Shown here: positions 15,345 through 17,246 of the stretch, piece by piece
Layout of the letters: every line of letters begins with the position of its first letter
How positions within the stretch are numbered: the first letter of the stretch is position 1
Origin: Methanomicrobiales archaeon
GTDB taxonomy: Archaea > Halobacteriota > Methanomicrobia > Methanomicrobiales > Methanoculleaceae
Assembly (NCBI GenBank): GCA_019136335.1
Contig: JAGVUK010000134.1
Coordinates: 1 to 17,246 of the forward strand
Reading direction: 5' to 3'
Length of the DNA stretch: 17,246 nt
Notes under the pieces: generated by a model
Told to the model about the DNA's origin: nothing
The model's input: the letters and a program-made list of their open reading frames with translations, nothing else
Databases searched by the model: none
Translations under genes and position numbers: made by a program

Positions 15345-16102
15345 GAGTCCGCACCTCCCTCCCGGTAGCCCTCCGGGGCGATAACCGCATCCTCAAAACC
15401 GAGATCCTTCACCGCACCGAGCAGCCCCTCCAGCCTTTTGTGGTATCCCGGATCGGCCTCGATGGAGGCCCGACGACCACTGCACCGGACCCGTATGGTC
15501 CCCGGGATCTCCCGCGCGAGGAGAGCCTCAGCGGCCGCGACGAGCGCGAGGCACTCCCGGGTGACTGCATCGCCGGTGGGGATGCGTGTCGCAAGGCATG
15601 CGGACGGCGGGCGGACGGGCACCCCGAGGTCTGCCGCAAGGGCCTCGATATCCGCCTTCCCCATGCCGCACTCCGCAAACGGGCTCCTGATCCCGAGTTC
15701 GACGAGCGCCCGCATCCCGGGCCTTGTCGCGGGCCGGTCGTCGGCGTGGGTCCCGTCGACCACCGTCCGGCATCCACACCGCTCTGCCTCTCTCGCGACC
15801 GCCTCCATCATCGCCCGCTTGCAGGCGTAGCACCGGTCCGGCCGGTTCTCCCGGATCGCGGGGATCTCGAGCGCATCGAGCGGTATCACGATATGCGGGA
15901 CGCCGAGGCGCTCCGAGAGTTCCTGCGCCGCGGCGATCTCCCCAGGGGGGGCAAGACCGGTATCGACGCTGATAGCGATCGCCCGGACGGTGTGCCGCCG
16001 GGCGGTGGCCAGCAGGACCGAACTGTCCGTCCCCCCGGAGAGCGCGACCGCAACAGGTTCGCAGGATTTCAGGAGTAAAGCGAGATCAGCATCTTGTGCC
16101 AT
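15332..16102 (-). CDS. larE: LarE-like ATP-dependent sulfur transferase (PP-loop)
   Basis: Member of the LarE/ExsB-like PP-loop ATPases, which adenylate a carboxyl group of a pyridinium cofactor precursor and insert sulfur (nickel-pincer cofactor of lactate racemase). It has 256 residues, the usual family length. Motifs are LSGGTDSSV (residues 21-29), RCYACK (Cys91, Cys94), DGTHADDRP where the family has DGTNADD, and PSACLATRIPTG (Cys169). Some LarE proteins use a single sacrificial cysteine at the last position; others have three cysteines binding a [4Fe-4S] cluster and act catalytically. The three here fit the cluster type. No larB or larC is in the window, so the real substrate may differ and the symbol is by family only. 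Upstream is a divergent promoter region with nested inverted repeats. thiI follows and overlaps. Confidence 0.87.
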   Translation of the reverse strand: MAQDADLALLLKSCEPVAVALSGGTDSSVLLATARRHTVRAIAISVDTGLAPPGEIAAAQELSERLGVPHIVIPLDALEIPAIRENRPDRCYACKRAMMEAVAREAERCGCRTVVDGTHADDRPATRPGMRALVELGIRSPFAECGMGKADIEALAADLGVPVRPPSACLATRIPTGDAVTRECLALVAAAEALLAREIPGTIRVRCSGRRASIEADPGYHKRLEGLLGAVKDLGFEDAVIAPEGYREGGADSWKQ

Positions 16103-16114
16103 CTGCTCAACTTA

Positions 16115-16178
16115 TGCTCGCTTGTTCTAGATGAATGTTCGCGAATCGCGGCAATTCGGGCTTTTGGCACAGCGAGCA
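16115..16178. promoter_or_regulatory. Nested inverted repeats between larE and the DUF2150 gene
   Basis: An outer perfect pair, TGCTCGCT (16115-16122) and AGCGAGCA (16171-16178), encloses an inner dyad at 16133-16157. The inner dyad's core is CGCGA-A-TCGCG (16140-16150) and its outer bases are GAAT/ATTC. Both are centred at about 16145-16147. Placed between two divergent starts, this looks like an operator for one or both genes. Confidence 0.4.
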
Positions 16179-16183
16179 AATGA

Positions 16184-16191
16184 TTTTTAAC
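16184..16191 (+). promoter_or_regulatory. Presumed promoter of the DUF2150 gene
   Basis: TTTTTAAC lies about 30 bases before ATG 16217, which predicts transcription from about 16214 and a leaderless or nearly leaderless mRNA. This agrees with the lack of a ribosome site before that ATG. Confidence 0.4.
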
Positions 16192-16216
16192 AGAGGCACT
16201 CCGAATGTGTACTGAT

Positions 16217-16843
16217 ATGGCGAAGAAAGCGAAAGCCAAACAGGCAGAGCCCATGAAACTCTTCTATATTTTTTATAATCAGGAGCGCTGGGACAACTGG
16301 ATCAAAACACTGGAGGGTGCTGACTTCGAGCCTGCCGAAGGCGAAGACGTCTCCGAAGGCGAGCAGATGCTCTACAGTTTCACCGAAGACATCACCCTCT
16401 CGGTCTTAAAGATCATCCGCCTCTACCAGAACGGCCGGTTCACGAAGGAGGAGGCCACGGAGAAGCTCGACGACGTGGAACTGATCGTCATGACCGGGCT
16501 CCCCGAAGGAGAGCTCGAGGACGTCATCGGGTCGCTCCAGCTCTCCCTGCTCGTACTCTTCACCGCCTGCCGGAAGTATCTCGAGGGCGGGTTCGATAAG
16601 GATATAAAGACGCTCGTGAAGAAGGGCCGGGCTCTCGATGAAGAGAACCTCGAGGAGGCGCTTGAGGTTGCCGCGAATATCGGGGCCGCCGTTGTCGACG
16701 GGGCCACGTGCTGCGCGAAGTATATCAAGGACGATGCGGAGAACCCCGGCCTCTTCGACGAGTGGCTCATCGAGATCGAGACCATGAGCAACGCTATCAA
16801 ATCTCTTGCGAAGTTCGACGAGGAGCCCGGAGAAGCGTCGTGA
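16217..16843 (+). CDS. DUF2150-type conserved archaeal protein
   Basis: A 208-residue acidic, mostly helical protein that resembles the archaeal DUF2150 family (call by memory, no search). The N-terminus is a Lys/Ala-rich tail (MAKKAKAKQAEPMKLFYIFY), followed by NQERWDNWIKTLEGADFEP. Helical segments contain LSVLKIIRLYQNGRFTKEEATEKLDDVE, a Cys-containing LLVLFTACRKYLEGGF and VVDGATCCAKYIKDDAENPG. No catalytic motif or membrane segment is seen. ATG 16217 is preferred over a GTG at 16205 because of the TATA spacing and because MAKK is a natural beginning. Its TGA overlaps the GTG start of the next gene (GTGA), so the two are translated together. Function is unknown. Confidence 0.8.
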   Translation: MAKKAKAKQAEPMKLFYIFYNQERWDNWIKTLEGADFEPAEGEDVSEGEQMLYSFTEDITLSVLKIIRLYQNGRFTKEEATEKLDDVELIVMTGLPEGELEDVIGSLQLSLLVLFTACRKYLEGGFDKDIKTLVKKGRALDEENLEEALEVAANIGAAVVDGATCCAKYIKDDAENPGLFDEWLIEIETMSNAIKSLAKFDEEPGEAS

Positions 16844-17246
16844 TCGCGGACAAGGCCCGGTTCCGGGCGGCACGGAAGCTGGAGCGGGCGGCAGGGTTCC
16901 GGCTCCCGGACCATGTCTTCTCGGGTGCGTTCCTCGAATCTCTCGGGAAGGCGGTCAACTTCGAGCACCTCGACCGCCGGATGCAGGAGCAGCTCCTTGC
17001 CTTTTTCCGCGATTTCATGGACTGCAAGTGCAAAAACGCCCCCTTCTGCGGGTGCCCGGAGCGGAAGTTCACCCTTGCCATCATCGAGTTCCGGGAGATG
17101 GGGCTCGATCACCGCCAGATCAGCGCCTACCTCCTCGACGAATACGGGATCGACCTCTACCCCGCCGATATCCTGAGTTTCCTCGAAGACTCCGTCCACA
17201 TGCTCGAGGCGATACGGGACGTCGCCGAGCTGCAAGGGCGGGAGAA
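16840..17246 (+). CDS. N-terminal part of a protein with a C-x-C-x5-C-x-C cluster, runs off window
   Basis: The frame opens at GTG 16840, which overlaps the upstream stop as GTGA, with GGAG seven bases before. It stays open to the window end (135 codons) with normal coding bias. It begins VIADKARFRAARKLERAAGF. The segment MDCKCKNAPFCGCPERKF contains Cys62, Cys64, Cys70 and Cys72, a likely zinc or iron-sulfur site. Helical sequence with YLLDEYGIDLYPADILSFLED follows. From memory this resembles the N-terminal DUF5814 region found before a Ski2/DEAD-type helicase core in euryarchaea, but no helicase motif is inside the window, so that is a guess. Opposite-strand frames here are shadows. Confidence 0.7.
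   Translation, partial: MIADKARFRAARKLERAAGFRLPDHVFSGAFLESLGKAVNFEHLDRRMQEQLLAFFRDFMDCKCKNAPFCGCPERKFTLAIIEFREMGLDHRQISAYLLDEYGIDLYPADILSFLEDSVHMLEAIRDVAELQGRE

Noticed and set aside
1..17246. Search by eye for CRISPR arrays, IS elements, phage genes, toxin-antitoxin pairs
   Set aside because: No regularly spaced repeats, transposase motifs, terminal repeats or defence gene motifs were seen. All large genes are housekeeping or metabolic.

Overview
The window is high-GC archaeal DNA and most likely comes from a hydrogenotrophic, formate-using methanogen of the order Methanomicrobiales. Methanoculleus or a close relative fits best, but this is inferred from gene content and style, not from a search. 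The evidence is an F420-type formate dehydrogenase (FdhAB) with an FNT formate channel, a Sep-tRNA:Cys-tRNA synthase (the tRNA-dependent cysteine route of methanogens and Archaeoglobus), a complete Mre11-Rad50-NurA-HerA operon, archaeal TATA boxes, and GGTGAT/GGAGG ribosome binding sites.

Layout. (1) Positions 1-2997, plus strand: fdhA (5' end cut off by the window edge) and fdhB, the formate-oxidising, F420-reducing enzyme. (2) 2998-3858: an 860-base gene-free interval, GC-rich at first and then AT-rich with promoter-like elements. (3) 3859-5253, plus strand: fdhC (formate channel), then a small membrane-anchored OB-fold protein of unknown role. (4) 5336-12269, minus strand: mre11, rad50, nurA and herA in that transcription order, every junction overlapping; this is the archaeal DNA end-resection machine. 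(5) 12400-13722, plus strand, divergent from mre11: a 60-residue helical protein of unknown function and SepCysS. The SepCysS N-terminus looks disturbed by a single extra base. (6) 13723-14165: a 443-base convergent gap holding a 13-G run and a 24-C run separated by four bases. (7) 14166-16102, minus strand: larE-like and thiI, overlapping. (8) 16217-17246, plus strand, divergent from larE: a DUF2150-type protein, then the N-terminal part of a protein with a C-x-C-x5-C-x-C cluster that runs off the window.

How the genes work together. FdhC brings in formate and FdhAB oxidises it to give reduced F420 for methanogenesis. Mre11-Rad50 and NurA-HerA process DNA ends for recombination. SepCysS, ThiI and LarE are three sulfur-incorporating enzymes that each show a CxxC pair plus a further cysteine. 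Their clustering suggests a small sulfur-transfer neighbourhood suited to a sulfide-rich anaerobe.

I see no phage, transposase, CRISPR array, rRNA or tRNA gene. Nothing here is clearly a new multi-gene system. The best leads are the SepCysS start region with its coupled small gene, the homopolymer hairpin, the nested inverted repeats upstream of larE, and the OB-fold partner of fdhC.
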